Origin: Romboutsia faecis
GTDB lineage: Bacteria > Bacillota > Clostridia > Peptostreptococcales > Peptostreptococcaceae
NCBI RefSeq assembly: GCF_014323405.1
Contig: NZ_JACRWE010000002.1
Location: forward strand, 496,001 to 560,000
Length of the DNA: 64,000 nucleotides
Reading direction: 5' to 3'
Shown: positions 63,233 to 64,000 of the stretch, piece by piece
Layout of the letters: each line of letters starts with the position of its first letter
Position numbering within the stretch: the first letter of the stretch is position 1
The notes under the pieces: model-generated
Databases searched by the model: none
What the model was told of the DNA's origin: nothing
Seen by the model: the letters and a program-made list of their open reading frames with translations, nothing else
Made by a program: the position numbers and the translations under genes

Positions 63233-63934
63233 TTAATTATTTATTTTTTCAAAGTGTTGATAGTCAGGGTTTTTCCAGTTTCCACCCCAAGACCATCCTC
63301 TTTTAATAAACGCATTATAGCATGCATCTCCTTTTACAATCATACCCTTTAGCACAGTATTTCTATTCGCATAATCATAAGCAGTGTCAGGGCTAACTTT
63401 ATTTGTAGAAGTATTAACATGAGGGTTGAAAAGAGGATTAATATCAATTGCAACACCTTTTCCATGGTTAGAGACTACATCAGTTCCTGCAATAGTTCTA
63501 TAGCAAAAAGATGATGAATTATTATCCTTCATGGAAAGCTCATCACTAGCATTATACTCATCAATTAATTTTATTTTTTCAATAGGATATTTTGCATCGT
63601 AAAGTTCTTTAAATATTTCTACGACTTCAGCTGCAACGTCTTTATTAACAATCATTTCACCAACGTGAGATTTTTCATCGAATCCATAGTAAGTTAATTT
63701 TAGATAAGATAAATTATCAAAGCTTATAGGTTCATTTTCAGGCATGGAAGAGCCTAACATTTTACTTTTGATATCAGTAGAAATTTCAGAATAAGAAAAT
63801 ATTGGTCCTTTTTCAGATATAGGTTTTACTTTATCAGTAGAATCAATAATACCTTCATTACTTTTACATCCAATAAAACCAATAGAACTAATTAATATAA
63901 TAAAAAAAGCTATGTATTTAATTTTATTTGACAA
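63233..63934 (-). CDS. Lipoprotein with M15-type (M15_4) peptidase domain
   Basis: 233 residues, TTG start after AAGGAGG. The signal peptide ends IGFIGC (lipid Cys about 23), then a spacer. The C-terminal domain has SSFCYRTIAGTD, the zinc motif SNHGKGVAIDINPLFNPH and GWSWGGNWKNPDYQHFEK, the pattern of M15C/M15_4 L-Ala-D-Glu or D-Ala-D-Ala peptidases. It should trim peptidoglycan from outside the membrane. It lies just upstream of the ABC-F gene on the same strand (35-bp gap), so the two may share a transcript. Confidence 0.85.
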   Translation of the reverse strand: MSNKIKYIAFFIILISSIGFIGCKSNEGIIDSTDKVKPISEKGPIFSYSEISTDIKSKMLGSSMPENEPISFDNLSYLKLTYYGFDEKSHVGEMIVNKDVAAEVVEIFKELYDAKYPIEKIKLIDEYNASDELSMKDNNSSSFCYRTIAGTDVVSNHGKGVAIDINPLFNPHVNTSTNKVSPDTAYDYANRNTVLKGMIVKGDACYNAFIKRGWSWGGNWKNPDYQHFEKINN

Positions 63935-64000
63935 ATTATCCTCCTTATTTATAGATATTACTAGAAAAATATATTACTATGAAATTAGTAAATATATTTT

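Overview
The window is very AT-rich, low-GC Firmicute DNA with strong AGGAGG-type ribosome binding sites, many TTG/GTG starts and short hairpin-plus-U terminators after almost every transcription unit. Family content points to an anaerobic, probably endospore-forming clostridium, most likely of the Peptostreptococcaceae (Clostridioides/Romboutsia/Paraclostridium-like). Supporting families are DUF1540, DUF3867, a 632-residue glutamine synthetase, a TSCPD protein and a cysteine-rich coat/exosporium-like protein. The genus is inferred, not shown. I saw no rRNA, tRNA, CRISPR array, insertion sequence or prophage. This looks like ordinary chromosome made of many small, independently terminated units.

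Layout. 1-4.6 kb: a truncated YfcC-type carrier, a MATE exporter behind a MerR-type promoter, and purB behind a PurBox promoter. 4.8-9.3 kb: a probable haem-uptake island, with an LPQTG-anchored surface protein of three NEAT-like repeats followed by a lipoprotein/permease/ATPase ABC importer. 9.4-17.1 kb: YjeM-type amino acid transporter, MarR regulator, aminotransferase, GalT-like protein, exonuclease III, a two-repeat DUF1540 protein and a VanY-like carboxypeptidase. 17.3-23.4 kb: a sucrose regulon (LacI repressor, EIIBC, sucrose-6-phosphate hydrolase, fructokinase, free-standing EIIA) with an operator palindrome, a cre-like site and an unexplained leader peptide. 23.4-32.1 kb: DEDDh exonuclease, glutamine synthetase, M23 endopeptidase, an MGDG-synthase-like glycosyltransferase, a divergent YjiH paralogue and an M42 aminopeptidase.

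32.1-37 kb: a self-regulated PadR/DUF1700/DUF4097 operon, then a 432-residue protein with 44 cysteines behind a sigma-K-like promoter. 37-40 kb: GtrA, GtrB-like glycosyltransferase and a DUF6056-like membrane protein, together resembling a three-component surface glycosylation system. 40-49.6 kb: a zinc ABC importer, YlbF-like protein, pyridoxal kinase, amidase-domain protein, cold-shock protein, CBS protein, parvulin and several unknowns. 49.9-64 kb: glycerol kinase, RidA, a Gfo/Idh/MocA oxidoreductase, a YrvL-like protein that appears to start at ATA, M55 and S66 peptidases, an 18-residue membrane peptide, DUF3867, a cysteine hydrolase, a YjiH-family carrier behind a T-box with apparent specifier AGA (Arg), a Sel1-repeat protein, a GerMN-like lipoprotein, an ABC-F ATPase and an M15-type lipoprotein.

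The most interesting points are the T-box/YjiH pairing, the ATA-start gene, the two very small peptides, the cysteine-rich protein and the NEAT island. No single wholly new system is obvious. All calls come from reading the sequence; none was checked by database search.
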